DNA of 64,000 bases from Phytophthora sp. 'mugwort' (Eukaryota > Oomycota > Peronosporomycetes > Peronosporales > Peronosporaceae): contig JAUCEF010000011.1 in NCBI GenBank assembly GCA_033558025.1, positions 2,666,001-2,730,000 on the forward strand, written 5' to 3'. Both the position numbers and the translations under genes were made by a program. Positions 23,950-36,079 of this stretch are shown here, piece after piece; within the stretch, counting starts at the first letter, position 1; every line of letters starts with the position of its first letter. A model generated the notes under the pieces. It made no database searches, was not told where the DNA came from, and saw only the letters and a list, made by a program, of their open reading frames with translations.

Positions 23950-26640
23950 CTGAATTGAAAAAGTCCCAGACGGCTTGCGCGAGTGTGCAGCCCTAGAAGA
24001 GGTGCTCCGCGTCTCCGATGGCGCCGAAGTCACAAATACACAAGCCGTTATAGGTGTGGTGGCGGTACTGTTTACCCGCGTTAGCGCCGTTGTGCTGAAA
24101 CCCGAGCTTGATGTGCCTGATGATTGGCAACAGTCGCGGTCCAAGCCACGTTCCCGCCTCCAGATGTCCTTCCGGCCAGGCTCTATCGAGATGCGAAGCG
24201 CTGGATGTGACTTGTGCTTGATGCCAGCCAGCTCGAGCAGCACATGATAGAGCTGAGCAGCACCTTTTCGAACGTCCATTCGTTCGCGGCGGCCCACAAA
24301 TCGGCTGGTAAGTGTTGACCCATAGAAGGACCCGCTTCGGGCTCGTGATCCGATCAGCCAAGCCACTTGCTTCGGGAGAAACAACACTATTGTCGCTTCG
24401 CGCAGTGATTGTCCCGCCCAGGGATGGGCTGGCACAGTGCCTTTCGTCTGCAGTGTGATGACAGTCGACGAAGCCTTGGTTGCGCACGTAGCCTTGTGTA
24501 ATGAAGAAGGCGGAGTTCTTGGAGGCTGGGTCAGTTAGACCATCTGTCTGACCAGCGTAGGGAAAGCGATTGTACCAGTACGGCATCTCCATCGCTGCCC
24601 AGGTGAACGCAGATAACGTGCACCAACCCGTGCCGTGCTTGAGGTGGATTGATCCAGAACGGAGCAACTCCACATCAGGTCTATGGCACTGTAATCCGGC
24701 CGGGGACCGGCGCGTACAGAATGTTGAAGCTCATGGACCCTTATTCCACCGCTTCTCGGAACAAGGGCGCCAACCATCGATGTATTTTGCATGCGGCGGT
24801 GGCCACGTGCATCCCATAGCGAGCACAGCTGGAGGCGTTGCTGGAAACTCCACCTTTTCAGGCAGACCCAGAGCACCTTAGGATGTCGGACAGTATATCA
24901 CTTCTCCGTCATCGCGGCCTTGAAGCACGTGTCTCGGAGAGGTCCTTCTTGATGCAAAAAGACTTGCATAAGCGCTTGCTCTACTGAGTCCAACTCTCAT
25001 CACCCCTGCTATGTACCAGAGTAGTGGAAAAAAAAGTACGATCCTTCGCTGGATAACATCTCGACCTCGAAGAGGTACCGCATATACGGCATTGCCTGTA
25101 AAAGTTTAGGGAAAGTGGAGCTGTTCGGCAGCGCCGGATTGACGAAAGCATTAAGGTGGCGAATCGCCCCGCCATCCGCAATAACGTTGCACCCCTCATC
25201 TACTAGCGCAGTTGCGATGGTTGGGGGGTAGCGGCGAAAAAAAACGGAGGATGTGGGTTATGTGAACATCGATTCGACGGCCTGCTGCAACTGCGTACAA
25301 CTGGATTGTCGAGATGAACGCTGGGCGTATCCGGGATCACGCAAAGGGTTATGCGCTATCATGAGTGAAGGCAATTATGTGGTGTGGTTGCACGTTGTCT
25401 GGCACCTGGATGCCCAAGTGTCCGGTTTTCACGCGTAGGTAACGCAACAGCGCTCGATGAACAACACGAACAGCGCTGGCGATAGGGGCCACCTTGGCGG
25501 GGTCCGCAGTCTAGCTTGAATAACTTACTGGCGTCCTGTTCACGAGGCCAGTCGCGAGCATGAGCCGGAAGTACATCATGATCAAGTCGTTGAAGACGTT
25601 GCTCAAGCCCAAATGCCGAAGGACAAGTAAGTAACAGTGCCGCCGATAGGACACTGTCAAAAGCCTTGGCGTAGCCGAGCAGTGCAGGTCCCTCATTCGA
25701 CCAGCCTAGTCGCTTTACCAGCGCCTGTTCCTGGAGCCGCAACAACGCGTGGCGAATCGGACGGCCTTTGACGAACCTCGACTGGTCCGAATGTAGCAGC
25801 AGCGAGAGAATGTCCGTAGGCGCCAGACCAGAATCTTCGGTCCGAAGTTCGCGTCGCGGCTGAGCAGCGTGATCGGGGGAGGGGGGTAGTGGCTCAGAAG
25901 GTCACAGTCGACCCATTTGACCAGCAGCGAGATGTATGCTTCCGTTGCGACTTGTACATTTTGCCGCGCCTAACGTTCTTGGCGTCCACCATCTCGTACG
26001 CTTGCGCTCGAAGCGAGGTGGTCTGCAGGTAGAATTCCGCTAGCCGTCTATCGTAACCTGCCGGCCCGCCTTTCGGGGAATGATGAATCGCCCAGTAAAA
26101 GTCGTTCGCGGTGAATAGGGCGTCGAGCCTGTGGCGATGCTCCTCCGTAAAGCCTGGCGTCTTGTGCTTCACCAAGCCGTGTAGATCAATGGGGTTGTAC
26201 CGCCGTAGTTCCGCAGTGTTCTTCAGTCCTGTGATGGGGATGGAAGAGGGTCCCTATATTGACGATGAGCTGCAACTATTTCTGCAGGATCTTCATTTAT
26301 CGTGCCGCGGCGCGCACAACATTTGTGATAGTTATGTTGTGTGCGGATGCCGCCGGCGACCGGAAGAAGTAGGCGAAGCTATGTTCCTTCTGTGGTGTCT
26401 CGGTCGAACTCGGTTTCCTCGCGGCGATCTGGGCGGAGGTCCTCTTCTGCCTTCAGAGATCTCCGATCGGTGGGGCATGAAGGAAACTACTGGATACCTG
26501 TTTAAGACGAATACTGGCCGGATCAAGGGAGGCCAAGGAAACGATCAGCGCCCAACTGCTACCGGCGGATAAGCCGATCCACGCGCAGCACCGGGAAGGA
26601 CTTGCTGGTGCGTTTCTTGGCCAATAATGTGGACGCAAAA
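23950..26640 (-). pseudogene. LINE (non-LTR retrotransposon) remnant with reverse transcriptase
   Basis: The remnant is read leftward. Near 26120 there is an HKTPGFTEEHRHRLDALF segment followed by PKGGPAGYDR, the region just before the reverse transcriptase core of LINEs. Near 25730-25670 come ALLRLQEQALVKR and GYAKAFDSVL; the latter matches the palm motif D-x-x-KAFD, with the first Asp changed to Gly-Tyr. Near 25170-25030 there is a NVIADGGAIRHL piece, and near 24020 CICDFGAIGDAEHLF, the CCHC-type tail of LINE ORF2. All parts are in different frames with stops. A piece at 26640-26570 (LLAKKRTSKSFPVLRVDRLI) may belong to the upstream part. Confidence 0.6.
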
Positions 26641-27732
26641 TATCTGTCGCGAGGCAGCATTGTCACGCTAGGAAGCGGACGGATGAATCGCCACTTGAGT
26701 ACCTCCACCGGTTGGATATCGCAGATAGGAGAGCCAAACTCTTATCAGGGATGGACCGCCAGATACGCGCGGTGAATACGTCGAACACTTCGTCGACGCT
26801 CATGACGACCGCGATCTGGATAAGGACAACTCAACACTGTGAACCATCTACTCACCACTCTGCGCAAGTTTTCCTCGCAGTCTCGGAGAGCTGATACTAT
26901 ACATGATTTTCTGCAGATAGTAGCTGCTCGGTTGTCGACTTACCAAAGTTACGGCGCAATGGGATTTGTTCATGATTCCAGAGACCAGACCAAAGATAAA
27001 AATGTTCGGGATTGCCCAAACGAGCCTAAGTGGAAGGTATATTGTTTTGTATCGGATCGGCCTGTCCATGATCTGGATTAGAAATGCAATTGCCTGATTA
27101 CAAGGGTTGTCGGCTCCCGTGTCAGCATAATCGTGATTGCTGTGGAAGGTCATGGCTTCGAAGCTACCCGCGACACACAAGCGGTTGCAATTAGATGAAA
27201 TATGAAAGACGGCGAAATGCGGCAACCAGAGAAAATAGACTGCAGGGGACAAGTGTAGATCGGTGGAGATACTACGCTTACCTAATCCTAAACCTCGCAC
27301 CAGGACGAAAGGTAAACAAAGTTGGAGTACCCCACAGCCCAATTATGCTGTTGTTCTGGTTTATTCGAGGATGGCGACATCGATGTTCCAGATGATCAAG
27401 TGAGCGAACTACTACCCAAATCTGCAAAGGTGACAGATGTTAAGTGCATTTGACATCAGTGCCCCGTAATCATAACATACAAGATTGTGCAAGCTCGAGT
27501 GATATCCTGCAAATTAGCCTCGAAGTCAAAATCAGCTGATCATTTGAACACCGCTTCGCAGTCCCAATTCACTATAAGAAAAGATGGAGGTAGCGCTGAG
27601 GATAAAAACCAGCGCATAGCTGCGTGTGGAGAGGATGCGTCTGGGTGGCTCATCGGGGTCGGATCTCGTCGATTTTCATAGGTACGTGAGTTTGCAGGTG
27701 GGATTGGGTTAATGGCAATGACGGAGCAATAA
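26641..27732. other. Spacer with no recognised gene
   Basis: Short frames only. The hydrophobic - strand frame 26848-27342 has no recognisable family and is treated as chance. Confidence 0.3.
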
Positions 27733-28586
27733 GGGTGTCCGAAGGGATAGGGTATATATTTTTGGGTAGCCATTTTATAATTTTAAAGTAGCCACTTTTG
27801 AAGTGCCGTCCCAACTAGCCACTTTCTGCGTGTCGGCTAGCTACTAGCCGATCGCACTTTGCAGAAATGTGACGGTACTGCTTTTTGCCGCCCAGGGTAG
27901 CTGCGGTTAATCGGACTAAAGGACCAAAGCGATTCGTTTGGTCGGAAGCGAGAACAGGGCTGGTCGGCGACCGAGCGCAGCGAGGTGCTCCCTTTTAGGG
28001 GAGGTAGAGGGGTTTCCAGGGTCATACCAGTTTGGGTAGGGGGTTTGAGGAATTTTATTAGGGTGTATTATTTTACTTTGGGAAGCTCATAGCGGAAGCT
28101 CGAACGCTACCTGCGCCTTAACGTCCGTGTCGTAGCACGCGGGTTAAACCCAGGCTTACCTAATGCAATCAAAAGAGTTACTTTTTTCCGGTTGAGGTTT
28201 GTACTAGACACACTTGCCTGTGCGAGTGGCCACTAATGGCTAGAGCGGCGCCCAAGAAGTGGCTAGTCGGAACAGTAGTCACAATAAGTAGCTAGTTGAA
28301 AACTAAAAAGTGGCTAGTCGAAAATCGGCGACCAAAATGGTTAGGGTGTCCGAGGATAAGGATGCTGCTTGAGTGTTAAGGGTGATTCCCCACCGACTTG
28401 TTTTTTATGGCAATATTGTTCATTCATATACTGGATGAAGAGCTCTTGCAACGTGAAGAAGAAAGCGGAACAATTTTCTTGAGATGCTTTTACTGGTTGA
28501 AGCAGGATTGGCGGGTGGTTCAAGCACACCCTGTTAAACAATACGTTTAGAGACGTCCACAAACGGGTTACTGCGTTCGGACACTT
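27733..28586. mobile_element. Possible non-autonomous DNA element with subterminal inverted motifs
   Basis: The left end gtgtccgaa (27735-27743) is matched inverted by ttcggacac at 28576-28584. The related gggtgtccga also occurs in direct orientation at 28344-28353. Inside the left end the motif TAGCCACTT recurs (27789, 27816). Inside the right part its reverse complement AAGTGGCTA recurs (28257, 28308). Short terminal plus multiple subterminal inverted motifs are typical of non-autonomous DNA transposons. No transposase frame is present, and target duplications are not evident. Confidence 0.4.
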
Positions 28587-28720
28587 TACAAATCACCTTG
28601 GAACCAGCAAGTAGACAAGATTCGTGCAGAGCCAGTACACAACCAGGTAGCTGCCTTCCCCCCTCCAGGACTGGGAAGTCCCTCGAAAATGCGTGGATAG
28701 AGGGCTGCGCAGTTCGGTGG

Positions 28721-28980
28721 CCCCGCAGAAGTGATACCTGTTCATGAAGACCTCACATACAGCTCGCAAGTGACGCCCGCGGATTAAGCCAACCGTCACG
28801 CGCCATCGGCGTACGGACGGCGAAAAGTCTTGTCCCAGGGCGTGCGGAAGTGACACCTTCACAATAAGCCCTCAACCCCAACTCGCAAATGACGTCTGCG
28901 GATCAAGCCAATAGTCAGTGTCTTCGAAACACAAGCGGTGAGTAGCCGCATCACTCGCAGTGCGTGGAGCGGTCATCTCG
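28721..28980 (+). repeat. Degenerate tandem repeat with about 120-bp period
   Basis: Units starting at 28721 and 28841 share the order gaagtga(t/c)acct, ctcgcaa(g/a)tgacg and gcggat(t/c)aagccaa. A weaker third copy may begin near 28962 (gaagaccgacatcc...gtgaatcaagcgcaac). No coding signal is visible. Confidence 0.55.
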
Positions 28981-29419
28981 CGTGAAGACCGACATCCGCT
29001 GCTGAATAGCGCCTGTGAATCAAGCGCAACAAGTCGCGTGGTCTGTGCGACGGACTAGTATCTACTCGACTGGTAGGCGCTACGGCGCTCTCCCAGGAGA
29101 TCTCAAGTGCTGATAAACTCGCAGAGAGGGAGTCTTCGGACTTTGGGGGTGTAAGACCTGGCGGAGCGCTGGGAATTGTTAGCCGATGTACTGCTGACAC
29201 AGCGTCGGACAGTACATCAGGAGCAACGTGGTCGAATGGCCATGTTGCGGGTATGCTAGGATATTAGGCTTGGTGTGTGACGGACATTAGGTTTCGTTAG
29301 CGGAAATTAAGTGATATAAGTCTATCTCTGCTTCAAAATAAAAACTCTTCGTTCGGATGCAGCAAAACGGCATCAGGCACTTGCAAAAGACGTGCTAAAG
29401 TAGTACTCAACGTTGGCAC

Positions 29420-30136
29420 TTGCGAATCAACTGAAGCTCAAGTCGGGCAGGTGTTTTATTAAGTTCAACGAAGTATCAACAGTATTCCGCGCTTCCAAAT
29501 GCTCAACGACGCGATTATTGGCATGGGCATGAATATGGTCGCCGGACGCGTGAAAGGATGTGTTGCATTTTTGGTAATCACGCTGGCGTTGAGAAGGCAA
29601 GCCTGCCTTTTCAATTGATTTCGAGCCACCGCACGTAATTATACCGCTACATTTAGCGCCTAGCCACTGGGTTGCCGTTCTTGTTGAAATCGCGTTCCCA
29701 GTAACGTTGAACGTTTATTTGTACGAGCCACTCGGTCAAGATTGCTATCGAACACAGCTCAGCATGCGGGGAAGAATGTGCTGTTGCCATTCATGGAAAA
29801 GTGGCATATCATAGCGGCGTCAAGGAGCCGCTTCCGAGCGAGATCGCTACGAAATGGTCGTTGGGACCACCCAACTGGACGCCTCAAGCGGCGGGCCCAT
29901 GGTATTGGGCATGGTACATGCATGTGGCTTTTGACACTCGGTGTTTCGAGCGTCACTACGGCGTACATAAGTGTGGTAAGGTTGCGATTGTTTTGACTGA
30001 TACTGTGTACCACGAAGGGAAGTCGACAATGCGAGAGGACATAGTTGAGATGGAAAAGACAGACAAAGATCTCGACAAATTACTTGCATTACAGCAACTC
30101 ATATGCACAATAGTGCTTCAAATACATGTTCATTAG
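29420..30136 (+). pseudogene. Ulp1-type (C48) cysteine protease remnant with lost active-site residues
   Basis: One frame reads LAPSHWVAVLVEI with the catalytic-type His-Trp, followed by YLYEPLGQDCYR where Ulp1 proteases have D-P, and about 50 residues later QLDASSGGPMVLGMVHACGF. In Ulp1/SENP-type proteases this last motif is Q-x-D-x-x-S-C-G. Here the Cys is replaced by Gly, and the catalytic Asp is Glu. Stops and frameshifts also occur. Such protease genes are known as passengers of transposons in many eukaryotes, which fits the setting. No adjacent transposase from the same element was identified. Confidence 0.5.
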
Positions 30137-30739
30137 AATTAAAAAATATATATATATATTAGACGCTAATCACTTCATGTGTGTTTGGTCACGTTCGATT
30201 ATTGTGATAAAACCGCTTGCTGTAGTCTCTGAGACTCATGACGACTCACTGTTATGAGTTGTGCTGCTTAAACTCAACCACATATTGGAGTTACATAGTA
30301 ATGGATGTGAGTATCCACTGGACAAATGTGCCCCCCCCCCATCCCCCCAGTACTCGCCATCGTTCTTTTATAACGTCCGCGTCGTGCTGAAATATCGCCC
30401 CAAGCTCCTCGTACGCCCACTGCAGGTCGATTAGTGCCTCTGTCATCAATTTTCTTTTAATTTGCAGTCCTTAAAGCTATCGTGCACGAAACCGCGGGAG
30501 CTGCTGCGCCAGTGCTCTGTTGTCCCTGGTCCTTGATGTAATCTCCCCAGCTGATAGACGGCTTCTCGATCCCAAGAGTCACGGAATCAGAAGTTTAAAT
30601 GATTTTGACCTAACTGATTCTTGGAATCAGAAGACGTGACAAACTGATCCGTTATTTTCCGAAATGACGACAGCCATCCTTCCTATTGTGAATTTCGCAC
30701 TCATCCGGTAATCTAATTGGATATGTTATCTCGTTAAGG
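30137..30739. other. Spacer with AT microsatellite and C run
   Basis: A short (AT)n tract lies near 30147-30161, and a 10-C run followed by atcccccc begins at 30331. No gene is seen. Confidence 0.5.
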
Positions 30740-31450
30740 GTGCCGGAGGCGTTAAGGAGGTGCTACAATTCTATCGTCTTATCGTTTCATATGGCACTCT
30801 AACCCATTCATATATCTCCGAGCTCACATTGTGGTTCTTGAACGGGCGTGGTTTCACCGACTCGCTTCCGGAACAAGAAGATCTTATCGCTTCCGTCTAC
30901 GTTCGTCGCCACAGTTATCGTAAGTCTCGTCTTGTTGACCTTATACCCGGTCACCCTTGCTATGCATTGACAGCGTTAGGGGCCGTCGGCGTGGTAGAAA
31001 AAGGATGTCTCGTCCATATTGTAGATGTCGCGTACAGCGTATCGGTCCGTGTATCGGACGCATGCTGGTGCGTCCATCGACAACGCTGCTCCACTTAACT
31101 GAGGCTATCTCTCCATGCTCGCGGACTCAGCGAATTCCGTGCCGCTTCCGGAAGCGATACGATTAACCTTTAATGTAGCCGGGACGCTTGTCCTTCGGTA
31201 AACCTCCAAACTTCGTAGCAATAAACAGCTTGCAGCTGTACATGTGCGCGTAGTCCGCGATCGTAGCGATCCTCACCCCCATTCCGTCAAATCGTCGACA
31301 AGCGCACGGTCGAGTTCGCCAACCGCGGGGCTGGCGAACTTCTTTTCAGTTGTGCATGTCCTTGGGCGGATCGCGGTCCTTGTCTTCATTGTGTCTGATT
31401 TGACAACAGCAGTTGTTGATTATAGTTGTAATAAACTCGCAAGCTCGAGT
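30740..31450 (-). pseudogene. pogo-like (Tc1/mariner, DDE_1) transposase remnant, copy 1
   Basis: Read leftward near 31040, the frame gives RDIYNMDETSFFYHADGP, the DDE_1 signature strand N-M-D-E-T with the first catalytic Asp. It continues with ARVTGYKVNKTRLTITVATN and VDGSDKIFL. The upstream part (31100-31450) shows a shifted frame with FASPAVGELDRALVDDLTEW, probably the helix-turn-helix region. Several stops make the copy inactive. A second pogo-like remnant lies at 33096-33480 and differs in its signature, so the two come from different subfamilies. Confidence 0.6.
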
Positions 31451-33095
31451 CGCCCATTCTCTTAAAGCTTGGACGTCGTTATTTTTTTATTATTTTGTTT
31501 TTTATTGAACCCTTGATTGCGGGCCATATCGCACAGCATGACCTTCTAGCCAAATATTAGAGGTCCTGATCACGTGGTGTCCCAAAAAACACTTATGGCT
31601 GTGAGAGCACGAGTGGGCTACCGCTATAACAGTAGGAATAAGGCATTCGAGATTAAGGTACAGAGAGAGCAAAGCTTAACAATGCGACGTTCCACGAACT
31701 TGGGAGCTGGAACTCCCACCAACAAGCAATGTGTATTGCCCTGGTGGGTGTGTAATGTGCAGCGAGCCTAATATCTACTCTGTTTCCTTTCTATGTAGTG
31801 GCAGTAGCAGTAGTAGTGACAGTCTGTGTTAGCTTGGGAGAGGTTATTGTGTTCTCCATGGCTCTGCGAGCTACGGTGCAGAAACTTCACCGAGCTTGCT
31901 TGCCTTGGTAGCGCAGGGCAGCTTGTTATTCCCGTTGAGCTCTCAGTTCACCACCACATTCCCCCCCCCCCCCCTGTCATATTCCACATGGCTTGGGGGT
32001 ACCTTTTACCCAATTTCACAATTTCGTGCGCATGGTCTCGTTTATGTAACAAAGGGTTTTGATCCGGACGTGCATGTAGTGCTTATTGGGGCTTTCTTAG
32101 ACTTGGATGGGGACGTTTACTGGATGATTCACGCCAATGTGCATGTCGCACGCAACTGCAATAAAGAATGTTCATGGTGAGCCTTTCATTTCGCACTGCA
32201 AAGTGAAAGGCTCACAATGAACACAAACTAGCAACTATGGCATACATGCATGTTTCCCCCAAGATAACACTTCCCGCTACATCTAATCTAACTCAGTACA
32301 TGAAGCCGCATGACAGCAAAATTGTCACTGTACGCGGGAACCATCTCTGAAAGGTTCACGGCCGGTTGCGATTCCGGATTACTGTAGGTAGGCGGGCGGA
32401 GACGTCTGTACTAGTACTGTACAGCCCCGCTCCCCCTTACTTTGCAGTATTCTTCCCACCCATAATCATGTCCAGCCCATGAGCTCGCAATGAGTCTAAT
32501 CGTACTTAATAGTGTGTCATAGTGAAGACAAACGAGTCGCCGCGTGATAGATGGCAAGTAAAAGTACGACAACAGTCAGATTGCGGAAATTTGACTGCTT
32601 TTGTCGTACTGGTCACCAGTGAAAATCATTTCGCGAATAATCGAGCAGAGACCTTGTTCAAGAACGGCTGCAATAACGAGGAATTACCTTATCTAAGTAA
32701 AAAAATTACTTGGACTTGCAACATCCTAAACCTCAGCACTAACGTCCGTCCGTCCGTCTCTCACGCCATAACATGATTTTGTTTTCTAGCCGCAATCTCA
32801 TTGGCTGCCGAGCACCGCGAAGGCGCGAAGGCGGGCCGCCGTTGGCTAAAACAACCTTCCGCCGATGGCGGCCATTGTTGGAAAATATAAATTAAACGAT
32901 TGGTTGAAGATTAAAATATAGTTTTAGCCCGCGTCTTTTCACTCCTGAAAATGGGGCCGTCACATCCAGGGTGTGCGAGGCGCGAATGGTGCCGCCCTCG
33001 TTCCGTATTGACGGGCTGTGACTGCAACTGCGCACAGGCAGACTCACCTACTGGGTCCAAAACTAAACCCGCCGCCACGTAGCAGCGGCGCTCGG
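31451..33095. other. Spacer with C run and foldback hairpin
   Basis: No gene is recognised. A 14-C run lies at 31961-31974 and a foldback at 32170-32222 (listed separately). Confidence 0.4.
32170..32222. repeat. Hairpin with 19-bp arms
   Basis: The left arm gttcatggtgagcctttca (32170-32188) pairs with tgaaaggctcacaatgaac (32204-32222) with a single mismatch and a 15-nt loop. It is not next to any recognised coding end. Confidence 0.8.
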
Positions 33096-33480
33096 CTAGT
33101 ATGATTTCAGTTCTGAAGTACTTCTACGAAGACTGTTAAGCTCGCACAACTTGTACTGCCATGTTACTACCGTTGAGCTTCGCATCATGAAGGGTGGCAG
33201 GCTGCCAAAGCGCCCCGCACTTGCTGGAAATGCGTACAAGGGCTTCATTTTACGCCCCGAAGCAGAAACCACAAAGACAGCGGTAACACGGTTTTTTCGA
33301 AGCCGAACGACTTCACGTTGCCGTCCTTGGTCCAAGGCATTCGATGATCGTGTTGTGATTGTGGTCAAGGAACACAGCAGTCTCATCCATGTTGTAAACG
33401 AGTACTGAATGTTGCACTCCTTGATCAACTGCTGCACGTTGATGCCTGCCTGCAGAGCTTATGCTTCTTGGCAGCTCGAA
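33096..33480 (-). pseudogene. pogo-like (DDE_1) transposase remnant, copy 2
   Basis: Read leftward, one frame gives VYNMDETAVFLDHNHNTIIE with the N-M-D-E-T catalytic strand. After a frameshift near 33330 another frame gives RVTAVFVVSASGRKMKPLYA, the conserved strand that follows in this family. The rest is missing, so only the core of the catalytic domain remains. Confidence 0.65.
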
Positions 33481-33708
33481 GCCTCCAGCTCTTGGACAAC
33501 AGACACCTTCTCTTCCATCGTGATTCATCGCCACGACCGAAATTAGCAATGAAAGGTGAAAAGCTGCTCCCTGAGCTCGACTGACGCCACTACTGAGGCA
33601 GCAACTCGCCAATGGCAATTGATTTCCGATCTGACAATTTTGATAATTCTGATAAATAATAATGAGAGGTGGGGTACTAAAAGAATGGGGCACTATCGCA
33701 GGTACAAC

Positions 33709-33748
33709 GAACGGTCTGTTAAGTTCGTATGAACTTAACAGACCGTTC
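33709..33748. repeat. Perfect hairpin with 18-bp arms
   Basis: The arms at 33709-33726 (gaacggtctgttaagttc) and 33731-33748 are perfect reverse complements with a 4-nt loop (gtat). The hairpin lies between the pogo-like and hAT-like remnants, close to the 3' end of the hAT coding part. Confidence 0.9.
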
Positions 33749-33769
33749 CATACTTCATTTCACTTAGCA

Positions 33770-35240
33770 TTAGAGTTGGTTTTGCCGCTGCAAAACCAAA
33801 TATAACTGACAGATAATTCTGTTTGATCCTGTTTATACTGCGGCAAAAACCAATGAATCTTTCGACATCCAGCAGTTCGGGCAGCACGGCTTGATCGACC
33901 ATCTACGAAAGCATCCAACACCAACCATTGGTTATAGATAAAATCAATACAACTAAGTGAATGATAATTAGTTACCCTAGGACAAAACTGAAACATGAAA
34001 AGAAGACAGATTGATGAATGTTGCGTCCTTGAATACGCCACAGATTGCGTCTTTGTTTTGATCATATTGACGATACAATTGAACGCAGAATACCAGCGCG
34101 TCGCGACGAGAAGTGAAAGCATGCGAGTGTAGGCTTCATCTTTCCGAACTTGGACGAGTTTGGTTTGTTTTTTCTACAAACCGTGCTAGAAGCTGGCTGC
34201 GCTGAAGAAAGTAGGAAGCAAGGCTGTCTGTTTGAGACAATATCTTTGCAACCGGAGTGAGATGCGCAATGTATTGGAGCAAGAGGTTCAACGTATGAGC
34301 GCTGCACCCAGAGCACAAACTCCCCTATCCTCTCCAGAATTTCCCCAAGCAGCTTGCATAGATTTTGCATTATTCGTGGTCACAGCGGTGACGAAACCAG
34401 GCTTGCCTCTTGTTTCTTCCACTTCTTCTATCACCTCACCAATCATGCTAGCCATGTAAGTTCCAGTCTGTGAGTCGGATCCAGTCACCCGAATCGTGAA
34501 AAGTTTTGGCTTCATGTTTGGTCCATCTAGCACAAAATTTACGCTCTTCTGGTGGTTCACGGCGGTGCAGCCATCTACTGCGACGGAAATATAAGGCTGC
34601 AGCACCAGCAGCTTCACATGCTCATCATACTCAACTACAAAGCCTTCATCCAGTAAACGCCCAGAGACCAGTGATCGGGACGGGACTGTTAGGCCAGGAC
34701 GGCCCTTCAAGACTAAATTCACAAAACCTGGTAGTTCAACGGTCCGGAACACTGCACCCTAGGTAAAAACGTGGTTCGCCACTAACTTGTTCAAGTTTTC
34801 TTGTGTAAGCTGATCGGGTCCACTTCCCGAATCTGAAAGCGATAGCTCCGAGTCGATGCTAATTCTTCGCCTCTAATTGAGCTGGTACTGGTGGCGCTCG
34901 ATGTACGCGTTCTGTCTCTAGTACTCCATTACTCGCATTTCTTGAGTATGTGGCGCTCAAGCTTCTCTACCCTCGCGCTCACAATCACTTCGTGGCACTT
35001 TTTTCCATTCAGCATCCTTCCTCCCCTCGAAATGACCCCACACCTCTGGGTCTCCCTCCTCGCATTGGAGACCCTCTCTCACGTCTGGTTGGACCAGTCA
35101 CACACACAACACGCATGTGAGCTTCTGGTCGTCTTCAGCTGCCTCTCCGCATACCTTTTGCGATCCGAGTCAAGAGAATCTTCTTGTGCGCACCGAGCTG
35201 AGCGTGGAATTGAAGTTGCACTTTGAACATTGCCCGCGCG
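33770..35240 (-). pseudogene. hAT-type transposase pseudogene
   Basis: Read leftward, the central frame (34752-34288) contains LLVLQPYISVAVDGCTAVNH and TRGKPGFVTAVTTNNAKSMQ. These match the DUF659-type catalytic core of hAT transposases, with the Asp before G and the T-D/N-N-A block. A frameshift near 34320 leads to HTLNLLLQYIAHLTPVAKIL, and another near 34130 to LLVATRWYSAFNCIVNMIK, the typical T-R-W motif. The region 34800-35240 may hold the BED-finger N-terminus but is too degraded to confirm. Frameshifts and stops make it inactive. Confidence 0.65.
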
Positions 35241-36079
35241 AAGCTCATTTTATTGATAGAAATGGTCTCAATATTTACTAAACTAGCTTCAAATGAATTG
35301 AAAATTACGCGATCTGCGGTTTGGCAAATTAAGCAGATGAATAATCCGTAGAACACAGTTTAATACTGTTCACCCGTCTAAATCAATTGGCAGCACAAAC
35401 AACACTACTTAGCATCGACCAATGACGACATCTGGAACCTGCATCTAAGAAGATTTTCACTTAAATAAGGTAATTCCTCGGGCCCCTACACCTCACTGCT
35501 GTAATAGATCACTGCTTCGCATCAGCACTCGCAAATGTTCCAGCTGCGACGCACGCTCACATAATACTTGGAATACCCTAAGCGTGAATGTAACGCACGC
35601 AGTACCGTGGAATAATCCGTTGAGGCTGTTCACCCCTCATTCTTCCTCAGTCAACATTCATACCACATTTTAGAATGTTTGTTTTTTTCGTTGGTACTCA
35701 AGCGTCTAAGTCTTCAGACTATGTGGGTGATTATGCGTGCAAAAATAAACTTTGGTATTCCCAGCTACGTCGCAGACGATCTAGTTTGAATAACGACAAC
35801 TTGTTCACTATTCTCGTCGTCGTGTCCATGGTATTTACTCCGTGGCATTCAACAACATAGCCCGTAACTGACTTTCCACCAGATTTGATGGAAAGAGTGA
35901 TTGTGCAACATGATGGTGACCAGAATAACAACCAGTGGCATCAACACGACCGTTTACTCCCGGCCGTATGAGAGCTGAGAGCTGAGAGTGCTACAGTACC
36001 GCCGTTAGGAAAGCTCACACAATTCAATTCTCAGCTCACTAGCACAAGCCCCGCCCCAAGTCATTGAACTCCGAGCTAT
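35241..36079. other. Transition from repeat zone to gene island
   Basis: No gene is recognised. A TCAATTCTCAGCTCA sequence near 36020-36036, about 45-60 nt before the ATG at 36080, might act as an initiator for the downstream gene, but the match to the oomycete consensus is loose. Confidence 0.35.

Noticed and set aside
26848..27342. 164-codon hydrophobic - strand frame
   Set aside because: No signal peptide or regular membrane pattern and no family; surrounding DNA is decayed repeat.
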